Assembly (NCBI GenBank): GCA_905215385.1
Contig: CAJMPY010000007.1
Location: 1 to 64,000, forward strand
Reading direction: 5' to 3'
DNA length: 64,000 nt
DNA from: an uncultured bacterium
GTDB lineage: Bacteria > Actinomycetota > Coriobacteriia > Coriobacteriales > Coriobacteriaceae
Shown one piece after another: positions 1 through 7,626 of this stretch. The translations under genes were made by a program, and so were the position numbers. The notes under the pieces were generated by a model. The model did no database searches, was not told where the DNA came from, and saw nothing but the letters and a program-made list of their open reading frames with translations. How positions within the stretch are numbered: position 1 is the first letter of the stretch; each line of letters begins with the position of its first letter.

Positions 1-3
1 CTC

Positions 4-79
4 TGGTGCCCCCGGGCGGATTCGAACCGTCGACACCCGCTTTAGGAGAGCGGTGCTCTATCCCCTGAGCTACGGAGGC
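4..79 (-). tRNA. tRNA-Arg (anticodon CCU)
   Basis: Read on the minus strand this folds as a complete cloverleaf. The acceptor stem is GCCTCCG/CGGGGGC with one G-U pair, the D stem GCTC/GAGC, and the anticodon stem CCGCT/AGCGG around loop CTCCTAA, giving anticodon CCU. The T loop is GGTTCGAATCC and the 3' CCA is encoded. It decodes the AGG arginine codon, a rare codon in a high-GC genome. No gene precedes it inside the window, so its transcription unit is not visible. Confidence 0.95.
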
Positions 80-160
80 ATGTTGTATTAGTGTAGCAGA
101 TTTACGCCGCTGTAATGCAGCGTATACCCACTCTTCGAAGTTGCGGTGGAACAGCCCTCC

Positions 161-368
161 GGAAAGTGCGTCCCACTATCCAGGCAAATTCTGGGTCAGA
201 CTTTCCCCATGAGACCTTGCTAGGAAACTGTGACCCAGAATTTCGGCTCGAAACGGGACACGGTTTCCCAAACGACCCCGTTCCGGAAACTACATCCCGG
301 AATCGACGCTCGAACTGGGATGCACTTTCCCGATCGAGCCACATGGGAGACTGCGCCCCACTTTGAGG
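161..368. repeat. Array of three 46-bp dyads, 62-bp period
   Basis: The gap between the tRNA and the DUF956 gene holds three dyad-symmetric units at 161-206, 223-268 and 285-330. Each is exactly 46 bp, starts GGAAA and ends TTTCC, with CCC and GGG inside the arms. Units start 62 bp apart. A fourth decayed half-unit starts near 346. The same unit and period recur at 41614-41783, and a single unit lies at 25124-25169. Short open frames across this stretch on both strands have no recognisable family and are better explained as passage through the repeats. Confidence 0.8.
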
Positions 369-384
369 GAGCGCTCTTTAATGA

Positions 385-783
385 CTACTTGCCTTTGTGG
401 AAAAGGTTTTTGATAACGGAGGGGATGCTCTTGGCGCCCTTGGCCGTCACATCGATAAAGTCGGGCGAACGAACGAGCTTGTCCTCGTCAATGTACTTAC
501 GCACCGCGCGAAGCGTTTCCTTGTCATTGCGCGTCGAAAACGTAAAGTGGCCATTCTCTTTGGTAAAGATGGCAAAACGCGTAATCTTCTTGGTGCCGCG
601 CAAAACCTCGGCGGCAATATAGTCGACCTCGTCCCACGGGATTTGGATATAATCCTCGGGATTACGCTCGTTATAGTACTCAAACGCCTTATTGCCCACC
701 ATCACGTTACCGTGACTGGTAAGCCCCATCAGGCAGGTTGCCGGCGTTGCCAGATCGACCGTGCTGTTCTGAGATTGCGCCAT
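385..783 (-). CDS. DUF956 family protein (ManO-like)
   Basis: This 132-residue cytoplasmic protein matches the DUF956 family, small proteins commonly encoded at the end of mannose-type PTS operons and sometimes called ManO. Motifs that fit are the N-terminal region ATCLMGLTSHGNVMVGNKAF and the central IPWDEVDYIAAEVLRG. Its biochemical role is not established; a regulatory or accessory role for the PTS is assumed from gene context. I chose the ATG at 783 because GGAGGG lies 10 nt upstream; an in-frame start 17 codons earlier has no such site. It follows the IID gene on the same strand, but a terminator-like hairpin (812-847) separates them, so it may be expressed only partly with the PTS genes. 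Confidence 0.82.
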   Translation of the reverse strand: MAQSQNSTVDLATPATCLMGLTSHGNVMVGNKAFEYYNERNPEDYIQIPWDEVDYIAAEVLRGTKKITRFAIFTKENGHFTFSTRNDKETLRAVRKYIDEDKLVRSPDFIDVTAKGAKSIPSVIKNLFHKGK

Positions 784-811
784 ACGCGCCTCGCCCTCCA
801 ATAAAAACAAT

Positions 812-847
812 CGGACCGCATCCAGTGTACCCACCGGGTGCGGTCCG
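812..847 (-). terminator. Intrinsic terminator after the PTS IID gene
   Basis: Arms CGGACCGCA and TGCGGTCCG form a 9-bp stem. On the minus strand it is followed by a T-rich run, ATTGTTTTTATT. It lies after the IID gene and before the DUF956 gene, so it probably attenuates transcription into the latter. Confidence 0.7.
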
Positions 848-903
848 TTTCAATGGCTCAAAAGCCCTTGCCTAGCAACTCTCGGTCTTAAGCCGAAGCG
901 TGC

Positions 904-1824
904 TTACATGAAGCCGCAGACGCGACCGATGATGCCGACGGCGAAGAGAGCCAGGATGATGACGATCGGGCTGACCTTCTTCTTGAGGAGCTTGCAGACC
1001 AGAAGGGTCAGGCACACGGCGGCAAGGCCGGGGATGAGCTGATCGAGGTTGGCCTGAAGCGTGGTGACCTTCACCGGGTCGAGTGCGTTGGCACCGACAG
1101 AGCTGTACATCGTCAATGCCTGCTTGATGCCCTCAGAACCGGCGGGCAGGTTGGCCCAGTCGATATAGGCGCCAGCGGACTGCGTGACCTTGGAGACGAC
1201 CGGGGTGAAGGAGATGGACACCCAGCGCTCGACCAGGGCGCCGATGATGAACATACCCAGGATGGAAGCACCCTCGGTGACCTTGCCCATCAGACCGCCG
1301 GAGAGGTCCTTAGCGATGGAGGAGCCGACCTTGTAGCCAAACTCCTGCGTGTACCACAGGAAGGCGTAACGGATGATGTTCCACGCGAAGAAGAACAGCA
1401 GCGGACCGGCGATGCTGCCGGACAGGGCCAGGGAAGCGCCCAGTGCGCCCAGAATCGGGCGAAGGGTGAACCAGAAGGCGGGGTCGCCGACGCCGGCGAG
1501 CGGGCCCATCATACCGACCTTGACGCCCTGAATGGCGACGTCGTCAATCGGAGCACCGTTGGCGCGCTCCTCCTCGAGGGCGAGGGTAACGCCAATGACG
1601 GGGGCGGAAACATAGGGGTGGGTGTTATAGAACTCCAGGTGGCGCTTAAGAGCGGCAATCTGGTCATCCTTGCTGGTGTAGAGCTTCTTGATCGCGGGGA
1701 TCATTGCGAAGCACCAGCCGCCGTTCTGCATACGCTCGTAGTTCCACGAGCCCTGAAGGAACTGATGACGGAAGCAAACCTTCTTACGGTCAGCCTTGGT
1801 GAGCTGAATCTTGTTCTCTGCCAT
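904..1824 (-). CDS. manZ: PTS mannose-family transporter subunit IID
   Basis: This 306-residue integral membrane subunit works with IIC to form the sugar channel of a mannose/fructose/sorbose-family PTS. The family signature is visible near the N terminus (FRHQFLQGSWNYERMQNGGW), as is the GPLAGVGDPAFWFTLRPI segment near residue 110; the C terminus ends in hydrophobic helices. The ATG at 1824 is chosen because AGGAGGGG sits about 10 nt upstream; the GTG three codons earlier would be too close to it. It lies 16 bp after the IIC gene, in one operon with IIAB and IIC. Substrate specificity cannot be told from sequence. Confidence 0.93.
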   Translation of the reverse strand: MAENKIQLTKADRKKVCFRHQFLQGSWNYERMQNGGWCFAMIPAIKKLYTSKDDQIAALKRHLEFYNTHPYVSAPVIGVTLALEEERANGAPIDDVAIQGVKVGMMGPLAGVGDPAFWFTLRPILGALGASLALSGSIAGPLLFFFAWNIIRYAFLWYTQEFGYKVGSSIAKDLSGGLMGKVTEGASILGMFIIGALVERWVSISFTPVVSKVTQSAGAYIDWANLPAGSEGIKQALTMYSSVGANALDPVKVTTLQANLDQLIPGLAAVCLTLLVCKLLKKKVSPIVIILALFAVGIIGRVCGFM

Positions 1825-1840
1825 ATGTATCACTCCCCTC

Positions 1841-2659
1841 CTACTCGTAATCGTTCAGAATGTCGCCGAGCGGGTCACCGGAGCCACCGCCCATGCCGCC
1901 ACCCTGCTTGGCCAGATCCTTAAGGCCAAGGTAGATGAGGGCAAGGGAGATGCCGATGAGGCCAAGGGCGATCAGCGTGAGCTGAGGGATGGCAGCAAGG
2001 ACAAAGCCGAGGATGAAGAACGGCCAGGTCTCCTTGGTGGCCATCATGTTGATGACCATGGCGTAACCGACGGAAGCGACCATGCCGCCGCCGACAGCCA
2101 TGCCGCCGGACAGCCAATCGGGCATAGCGTTAAGCGCGTTGGTAACGGCCTCGGCCGGGATGATGCACAGAAGTACTGCCGGGATGGCGATACGAACACC
2201 CTGCATGAGGATGCCGGCGTACTGCCAACGCTCGATGCCGGCGAAGTCGCCCTTCTCGGCGCAGGCGTCCATGCCGTGAACCATAGCGGTAGCCAGGGTA
2301 CGGCAGATCATGGTCAGGAACAGACCAGCGACCGACAGCGGGACGGCGACGGCAATGGCGGCGGTAACGGCCTTGGCCGAATCGGTGGCGCCACCGTTGA
2401 GGGCGAGCACCATGATGATCGAAGAAGCGACCGAGGCCAGAGCGGCGTCAGGCGCGACGGCGGCGCCGACGTTAGCCCAGCCAAGGGCCATCATCTGGAG
2501 CGAACCGCCCAGGAGGATGCCCTCCTGAAGGTGACCGGTTACGAGACCGATAAGCGTGCATGCCACGAGCGGCTGATGGAACTGGAACTCATCCAGAATG
2601 CCTTCCATACCGGCAAGCAACGCGACAATCGCAACAAGCAGAATAGTGATTGCAGACAT
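1841..2659 (-). CDS. manY: PTS mannose-family transporter subunit IIC
   Basis: This 272-residue membrane protein is the IIC permease of a mannose-family PTS. The conserved ILDEFQFHQPLVACTLIGL segment near residue 20 and the following GGSLQMMALGW motif are typical of the EII-Sor family. Several hydrophobic helices follow, and the C-terminal tail is glycine rich (GGGMGGGSGDPLGD). The ATG at 2659 has GGAGGG a few bases upstream. It lies between IIAB (18 bp upstream) and IID (16 bp downstream), so the three genes are almost certainly co-transcribed. Mannose, glucose, fructosamine or an amino sugar are all possible substrates. Confidence 0.94.
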   Translation of the reverse strand: MSAITILLVAIVALLAGMEGILDEFQFHQPLVACTLIGLVTGHLQEGILLGGSLQMMALGWANVGAAVAPDAALASVASSIIMVLALNGGATDSAKAVTAAIAVAVPLSVAGLFLTMICRTLATAMVHGMDACAEKGDFAGIERWQYAGILMQGVRIAIPAVLLCIIPAEAVTNALNAMPDWLSGGMAVGGGMVASVGYAMVINMMATKETWPFFILGFVLAAIPQLTLIALGLIGISLALIYLGLKDLAKQGGGMGGGSGDPLGDILNDYE

Positions 2660-2677
2660 GTATCGGACCCTCCTTTA

Positions 2678-3667
2678 CTATGCTTGAGCGGCCAGTTCGG
2701 CCTTAGCTTTCTTCAACATGGCGTCGAGATCCTCGGAGGAATCCGAAGGAACCTTGCGGACCTCGAACTTGACGCCCTTGGCCTTGAGAGCCTCGATGGT
2801 CTTGACATCGTCATCGCCCATAGCGACAGCGTTGGTGACGACGACCTTGCCCTTGGAGTGGGCCATGGAACCGATGTTGGCTTCCTTGATGTCGACGCCG
2901 GCCTCGATGGCCCTGAGCAGATCCTGCGGGTTCTCGAACAGCAGCATCGCCTTGGTGTCGCCAAAGCGCGTGTCCTTGACGACCTCGGCCATCTTCTTGA
3001 TAGGCACGACGTTGGCGTGGACTCCCGGAGGGGCAGCCTGCTCGATCATGGTCTTGCGGAGCTCGTCGTGAGCAACGCCGTCGGAGACCACGATAATGCG
3101 GTTGGGGTCGATCTGCTTGGTCCACGTGGTGGCCACCTGACCATGCAGCAGACGGGTGTCGATACGGACGTGGGCGATCTTGATGTGCCCGTCGCCGATC
3201 ACCGTTCCCGGAGGAATGGCACCCGCAGGAGCAGCGGCGGCCGCAGCCGGCTTCTTCTCCTCGGGCTCCAGAGACTCGGGCTTGACGCGCACGCCGGCCT
3301 TAGCCTCAGTCACGAGATGTTTTGCGATCGCATGTGCAGTGTTCTTTGCGTCAAAGCGCTGCGAATATGCCTCGATGAGCATAGGCAGGTTGACACCGGT
3401 GACGATAGCCCAGGAATCATGGCCCTCGATGAGACCGCTGATCTGGTTGAAGGGCGTGCCGCCCCACAGATCAACGAGGAAGAGCACCTGCTCCTGGTCC
3501 TCGAAGGAAGCAATTGCCTCCTCGACCTTGGCTCGGAAGTCGTCGGGGCCCATGCTCGGCTCGAGCGAGACCACGGCTACAGACGGCTGATCGCCAAAGA
3601 CCATCGAGCCCGTCTGCTTGATTCCAGCCGCCAAGTCACCATGGCTAGCAAGAACAATACTTACCAT
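2678..3667 (-). CDS. manX: PTS mannose-family IIAB component
   Basis: This 329-residue cytoplasmic phosphotransfer protein carries IIA and IIB domains in one chain. IIA covers about residues 1-130; the phosphorylatable His is His9 in LASHGDLAAG, and the VDLWGGTPFN motif is near residue 66. A linker rich in Ala, Pro and Glu (about 133-155) leads to IIB, whose active-site His is about His175 in DTRLLHGQV. Phosphate passes from HPr to IIA, to IIB, to the sugar. The ATG at 3667 is preferred over the GTG one codon upstream because AAAGGAGG is spaced 7 nt from it. It is the first gene of the operon; upstream is a 374-bp AT-rich control region. Confidence 0.94.
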   Translation of the reverse strand: MVSIVLASHGDLAAGIKQTGSMVFGDQPSVAVVSLEPSMGPDDFRAKVEEAIASFEDQEQVLFLVDLWGGTPFNQISGLIEGHDSWAIVTGVNLPMLIEAYSQRFDAKNTAHAIAKHLVTEAKAGVRVKPESLEPEEKKPAAAAAAPAGAIPPGTVIGDGHIKIAHVRIDTRLLHGQVATTWTKQIDPNRIIVVSDGVAHDELRKTMIEQAAPPGVHANVVPIKKMAEVVKDTRFGDTKAMLLFENPQDLLRAIEAGVDIKEANIGSMAHSKGKVVVTNAVAMGDDDVKTIEALKAKGVKFEVRKVPSDSSEDLDAMLKKAKAELAAQA

Positions 3668-3983
3668 CACATAACCTCCTTTTTGTCTACGTATTTCCTA
3701 CACGACAATAAAGGAGTATACCTGTTCGCCTTGTGGATTTATAGCTAAATTCGCAAACGGTTGCATTATTTGTTTAAACGTCTTGTTTTGTTACAAGCTG
3801 ATTACATTCCAGTATTTTGGCTGATTTGCTGCTGAGGATTGATAGCTGATCTATTTACATGACCGAATTGAGCACGCTGTTCATTATTGCCGGTTTTAAA
3901 CAGACACAAATGTGCTCGCGTTGAGGCTATTTCGTTTAAACAGATGGTGCTTGACTAATGGTAAGAAATATGCTCTAGCAAAG
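3668..3983 (-). promoter_or_regulatory. Control region of the mannose-PTS operon
   Basis: This is an AT-rich stretch, unlike the surrounding GC-rich genes. A near-palindrome, GCAAACGGTTGC, at 3753-3764 resembles LacI-family/CcpA-type operators. The palindrome GTTTAAAC occurs at 3772-3779 and 3934-3941, with a one-base variant (TTTTAAAC) at 3894-3901. On the minus strand a TATACT hexamer near 3715 could be a -10 box, but no convincing -35 accompanies it. I saw no sigma-54 type promoter, although many mannose PTS operons in Firmicutes use one. Confidence 0.45.
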
Positions 3984-4039
3984 TAGTCGTTAGGGACGTT
4001 CTTTAATGACTAGTCGTTTAAGAACGTCCCCAACGACTA
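3984..4039. repeat. Palindromic intergenic repeat (TAGTCGTT type)
   Basis: Outer arms TAGTCGTT (3984-3991) and AACGACTA (4032-4039) enclose inner arms GGGACGTTCTT and AAGAACGTCCC. Related hairpins with the ACGTCCCC core occur at 50755-50787 and 60435-60462, and a GTCTGTCCCC variant at 20500-20534. This copy lies just downstream of hypA and may serve as its terminator. Confidence 0.6.
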
Positions 4040-4041
4040 AG

Positions 4042-4470
4042 TTAGGCGATGTGGAGGGGGTTGGCGGCGTCGACGGCATCGGGGGCATCGGATAGGCCGT
4101 CGGGGGCAGCGTCTGTCGGGTCCTCGTCGGGGGTCTCGATCTGCTTGATCATGACCTCCTGGCCCTGCAGCAGATAGGTCTCGCCGCTACCGCAATGGGG
4201 GCAGGTCTTGCCGTGCTCGACCGTCGCGTAGTCGCAGCCGCACGCCTCGCAATGCGTCACGGCCTCGACAGGCTCCACAATAAGCTCCGCGCCCTGCGTG
4301 ATAGGCTTTTTATCTGCCGCCCAGCGCCAAGCATCAAGCAGCAGATCGGGAACGACGCCCGAGACCTCGCCCAGGAGCAGCGTCACGCTCGAAACGCGAC
4401 TCACGCCATTGGCGCGCGCCACATTCTCGACATCGCGAATGATGTGATAGACGATTCCTAATTCATGCAC
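4042..4470 (-). CDS. hypA: HypA nickel metallochaperone
   Basis: HypA delivers nickel to the [NiFe]-hydrogenase large subunit precursor. The N terminus MHELGI has the His2 used for nickel binding and Glu3. A zinc site is formed by C74-x2-C77 (CEAC) and C90-x2-C93 (CPHC). The protein is 142 residues, longer than the usual 113-120, because of an acidic and alanine-rich C-terminal tail of about 28 residues with no known role. The other hyp genes lie 31 kb away (hypF, C, D, E at 35.7-40.8 kb), and hypB and hydrogenase subunits are not in this window. A stable hairpin (4479-4500) ends 8 nt before the start codon and could affect translation. Confidence 0.93.
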   Translation of the reverse strand: MHELGIVYHIIRDVENVARANGVSRVSSVTLLLGEVSGVVPDLLLDAWRWAADKKPITQGAELIVEPVEAVTHCEACGCDYATVEHGKTCPHCGSGETYLLQGQEVMIKQIETPDEDPTDAAPDGLSDAPDAVDAANPLHIA

Positions 4471-4478
4471 TTTTTCTT

Positions 4479-4620
4479 CCGCCGTTCTAACGAACGGCGG
4501 TCGACTTGACGCTGCGCGAGCCCCAGACGGACGATCTGCCTTTCAATCGTCGGGCATGGGCAAAAGCCCTATGCCCTCCTCTTTCAAGGCACCTCGCCAC
4601 GCCTGGGACTCGCTCGCTGT
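4479..4620. repeat. Nested-stem intergenic element, copy 3
   Basis: Parts in plus order: a hairpin CCGCCGTTC/GAACGGCGG (4479-4500), the box GACGCTGCGCG (4508-4518), the left outer arm GAGCCCCAG, an inner hairpin GGGCATGGGC-AAA-GCCCTATGCCC with a bulged T, the right outer arm CTGGGACTC, and the box CGCTCGCTG (4611-4619). The same order, read on the minus strand, is found at 41897-42045 and 50850-50992 with different but still complementary arm sequences. The terminal hairpin here abuts the hypA start codon. Either a structured RNA or a small mobile repeat could look like this. Confidence 0.6.
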
Positions 4621-4660
4621 CCAACCGTTCTCTACGCCGTTCTCTTGTTTGTTGCGTTTT

Positions 4661-7438
4661 TTATTTCTTCCCAAATTTGATTTTGATCGCACGCTTCAAA
4701 GCGTACTTGCCGAGGCTGGGGAGCTTTTGCTCGTATTTGACCATCGTGGAGCACTCGGGGCGGTCGCGATCCAGATGGATGGCGTCAAACGCGCACTTGG
4801 TGGTGCACAGGCCGCAGCCGATGCACTTGTTGGGGTCGACGATCGAGGCACCGCAGCCCAAGCAGCGAGCGGTCTCGGCGCGCACCTGCTCCTCGGTAAA
4901 GGTCTCAACGTACTCGCTAAAGGGCGCAGCCTTCTCGCGCTCGCGGTCGACACGTGCCACCTCGCGGCTTGCGTTGTCATAGCTCTCAATCACAACATCG
5001 TCGCGGTCAAGCGCGGTGTAGCGGCGCTGGTTGCGGCCGATGGTGAGCGTGGAGCCCGGCTGCACAAAGCGATGGATGGACACGGCGGCCTCGTGACCGG
5101 CGGCGATGGCGTCGATAGCAAAGCTGGGACCGGTGTAGACGTCGCCGCCCACAAAGATGTCGGGCTCGGCGGTCTGGTACGTCTGCGGATCGGCAAGGGC
5201 ACCCTGGCTGCGGCCGAGCTCCACCTTGGAGCCAGCCAGCAGGTCGCCCCACACAATGGACTGGCCAATCGACATGACGACACGGTCGGCATCGACACGG
5301 CGCAAGTCGTTCTCGTCATACTCGGGCGCAAAACGGCCCTCGTCGTCAAAGACACGCGTGCAGCGCTTAAAGGTGATACCGCACACACGACCGGCCTCGT
5401 CCAGGTGAATCTCCTTGGGGCCCCAGCCGCAGCTAATGTGCGCGCCGTCCTCAATGGCCTCGCGACGCTCCTCCTCGCTGGCAGGCATCTTGACCTCGCT
5501 CTCCAGGCAGAACATCTCAACGTGCTCGGAACCCAGACGGCAGGCGTTGCGCGCGACATCGATGGCCACGTTGCCGCCGCCCACCACGATGGTGCGCCCG
5601 GGCAGCGCGTCGATCTTGCCGCTGTTGACCTCGCGCAAAAAGTCGACGGCCACGGTCACGTCCTCGGCATCCTCGCCCGGAATACCGGCAAGGCGGCCAC
5701 CCTGGCAGCCAATGGCCACGTAAAAGGCTTTAAAGCCCTGCGCGCGAAGCTCGTCGAGCGTCACATCGCGACCGACCTCCACGCCATAGCGGAACTCGGC
5801 GCCCATCAGGCGAATGACCTCGACCTCGGCCTCGATAACGTCCTTCTGCAGCTTAAAGCTGGGAATGCCGTAGGTGAGCATGCCGCCCGGGCGCTCGTTT
5901 TTCTCGAACACGACGGGCTTGTAGCCCTTCTCGGCCAGATAGAAGGCGCAGGACAGACCGGCCGGACCGGCGCCGATGATGGCGATCTTCTGGTCGAAGC
6001 CGCCGGCACGCGTCGGGGTCACCACAGGTGGGACATAGCGAGTCGCGGCATCCAGATCGCGCTGGGCGATAAACTTCTTGACCTCGTCGATGGCCACGGC
6101 CTCGTCCACGCGACCGCGGGTGCAGGCATCCTCACAGCGGCGGTTGCACACACGGCCGCAGATAGCGGGCAACGGGTTCTCGCGCTTGATGAGCGCCAAC
6201 GCCTCGTCATAGCGGCCCTGCGCCGCGAGCTTCAAATAGCCCTGAACGGCAACGTGCGCGGGGCAGGCCGTCTTGCAGGGAGCGGTGCCGGACTCATGCG
6301 TCTCGATACGGTTGTCGTTGCGGTAGTTGGGCGACCACTTGGTGTGGTCCCACTTGGTGGCATCGGGCAGCTCCTGGCGCGGATACTCGGGCACCTGTCC
6401 GCCAGCCTTTTTGCTACAGAGCTTCTGGCCCAGTTTGGCGGCGCCGGCCGGACACACCTCAACGCAGCGACCGCAGGCCACGCACTTGTCCTTCTCGACC
6501 TTGGCGACGTAGGCCGAGCGCGACAGGTTGGGCGTGTTGAACAGCTGCGAAGTGCGCAGGGCGTAGCACACGTTGACGTTGCAGTTGCAGATGGCGAAGA
6601 TTTTGTTCTCACCGTCGATGTTGGTGATCTGGTGCACAAAGCCGTTGTCCTCGGCCTGGCGCAGGATGTCGTAGACCTCCTCGCGCGTCACATAATGGCC
6701 GCGGTCGGTCTCGACCACGTAGTCGGCCATATCGCCCACGGCGATGCACCAATCGGCCGGGTCGTCGGCGCAGCCCTCTCCCATCACGCGACGGCTCGCG
6801 CGGCAGCTGCAGGTGCTAGCGGCATACTTACCTTCGTATTTGTCGAGCCAATGCTCGATATGCTCGATCGGCACCGAGGTGCTCGCAGCATCGATGGCCT
6901 TCTCGACCGGAATGACATGCATGCCGATGCCGGCACCGCCGGGCGGCACCATCGGCGTGGCCTTGGACAGCGGTCCCTTGGACGCCTGCTCAAAGAACTT
7001 GGCATAGACCGGGTGCTCCTCGAGCTGGCTCACGCGCATGTTGAGGAACTCGGCGGAACCCGGCACCAGCATGGGCAGCACCCACTGCTTGGCGCGCTCG
7101 GGGTTTTCCCAGTTGTACTCGAGCAGACCCGTGTAGCTCATGTCGTCGAGCATTTTTTCGATATCGGCCTCGGGCATGCCGGTGAGCTTGACCATCTCGG
7201 GCAGCGTATAGGGACGGCGCATCTTCATCTTGCAGAGCACTTCGGCCTGCTCGTCGGTTGCGGCCTCGGCAAACGACCAGTACTCGTAGCCCAGCAGCTC
7301 GTCGCGGTGCAGCAGGCGGTTGGTGCAGTGCTCACACAGTTTGACGATGGCCTCGCGCGGATGCTCCGGTATCGGCGGCACGAACTCCGCGCCGATATCG
7401 GGCTCGGTATAGCTAATCCCCGGTCCGCTGAGAATCAT
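4661..7438 (-). CDS. FAD-dependent NAD(P) oxidoreductase with multiple Fe-S clusters (GltD-like)
   Basis: This is a 925-residue cytoplasmic flavoprotein. The N-terminal third has a CEHC motif near residue 34, a Cys-rich STCSCRAS segment, and a ferredoxin cluster KCVACGRCVEVCP. The middle and C-terminal part is glutamate-synthase small-subunit-like: the CKTACPAHVAVQGYL and CGRVCNRRCEDAC motifs bind Fe-S, IAIIGAGPAGLSCA binds FAD, and VVGGGNVAIDVAR binds NAD(P). A second ferredoxin motif, KCIGCGLCTTKC, is near the C terminus. Such proteins move electrons between NAD(P)H, flavin and Fe-S centres; the substrate is unknown and no glutamate synthase large subunit is adjacent. I chose the ATG at 7438 because AGAAGGG is 6 nt upstream. 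It is divergent from a TetR gene with two palindromes between them. Confidence 0.85.
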   Translation of the reverse strand: MILSGPGISYTEPDIGAEFVPPIPEHPREAIVKLCEHCTNRLLHRDELLGYEYWSFAEAATDEQAEVLCKMKMRRPYTLPEMVKLTGMPEADIEKMLDDMSYTGLLEYNWENPERAKQWVLPMLVPGSAEFLNMRVSQLEEHPVYAKFFEQASKGPLSKATPMVPPGGAGIGMHVIPVEKAIDAASTSVPIEHIEHWLDKYEGKYAASTCSCRASRRVMGEGCADDPADWCIAVGDMADYVVETDRGHYVTREEVYDILRQAEDNGFVHQITNIDGENKIFAICNCNVNVCYALRTSQLFNTPNLSRSAYVAKVEKDKCVACGRCVEVCPAGAAKLGQKLCSKKAGGQVPEYPRQELPDATKWDHTKWSPNYRNDNRIETHESGTAPCKTACPAHVAVQGYLKLAAQGRYDEALALIKRENPLPAICGRVCNRRCEDACTRGRVDEAVAIDEVKKFIAQRDLDAATRYVPPVVTPTRAGGFDQKIAIIGAGPAGLSCAFYLAEKGYKPVVFEKNERPGGMLTYGIPSFKLQKDVIEAEVEVIRLMGAEFRYGVEVGRDVTLDELRAQGFKAFYVAIGCQGGRLAGIPGEDAEDVTVAVDFLREVNSGKIDALPGRTIVVGGGNVAIDVARNACRLGSEHVEMFCLESEVKMPASEEERREAIEDGAHISCGWGPKEIHLDEAGRVCGITFKRCTRVFDDEGRFAPEYDENDLRRVDADRVVMSIGQSIVWGDLLAGSKVELGRSQGALADPQTYQTAEPDIFVGGDVYTGPSFAIDAIAAGHEAAVSIHRFVQPGSTLTIGRNQRRYTALDRDDVVIESYDNASREVARVDREREKAAPFSEYVETFTEEQVRAETARCLGCGASIVDPNKCIGCGLCTTKCAFDAIHLDRDRPECSTMVKYEQKLPSLGKYALKRAIKIKFGKK

Positions 7439-7529
7439 AGTCGTCCCTTCTCTTGCCACAGCCCGGCGAGACCGCGGCGCCCCTCTTTGTACGGGTTCGA
7501 CATGCCCCCATGCCGTTCACCCGCTATTG

Positions 7530-7567
7530 TTGACATTGTGTCAAAAACAGTATTGACGAACCGTCAA
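7530..7567. promoter_or_regulatory. Two TTGAC-N5-GTCAA operators in a divergent promoter
   Basis: Two 15-bp palindromes, TTGACATTGTGTCAA (7530-7544) and TTGACGAACCGTCAA (7553-7567), lie between the oxidoreductase and the tetR gene. They share the arms TTGAC/GTCAA, the flanking bases of the core pair within each site, and the centres are 23 bp apart. This is what a TetR-type dimer operator pair controlling both divergent units would look like. The assignment to the adjacent TetR protein is inferred from position. Confidence 0.8.
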
Positions 7568-7626
7568 CAATATTCAAGACTGTTAGGCGAACGGTCGGGC
7601 CCAAACGGATGAAAGGCGGCAAACGC

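Noticed and set aside
161..330. CRISPR array
   Set aside because: Units are dyads that differ from one another, spacers are only 16 bp, and there are just three units. No cas gene is in the window.
102..366. Two overlapping small open frames on opposite strands
   Set aside because: Both run through the dyad array, have no ribosome site and no family match.
1811..3748. A 645-codon open frame on the plus strand opposite the PTS operon
   Set aside because: It is antisense to three certain PTS genes, has low-complexity translation and no family match. Long antisense frames are common in high-GC coding DNA.
3668..3983. Sigma-54 promoter for the mannose-PTS operon
   Set aside because: No TGGCAC-N5-TTGC sequence is found on the minus strand, and no LevR-type activator gene is adjacent.
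4556..7612. A 1018-codon plus-strand open frame
   Set aside because: It is the antisense shadow of the Fe-S flavoprotein; the minus-strand product has clear motifs in order.
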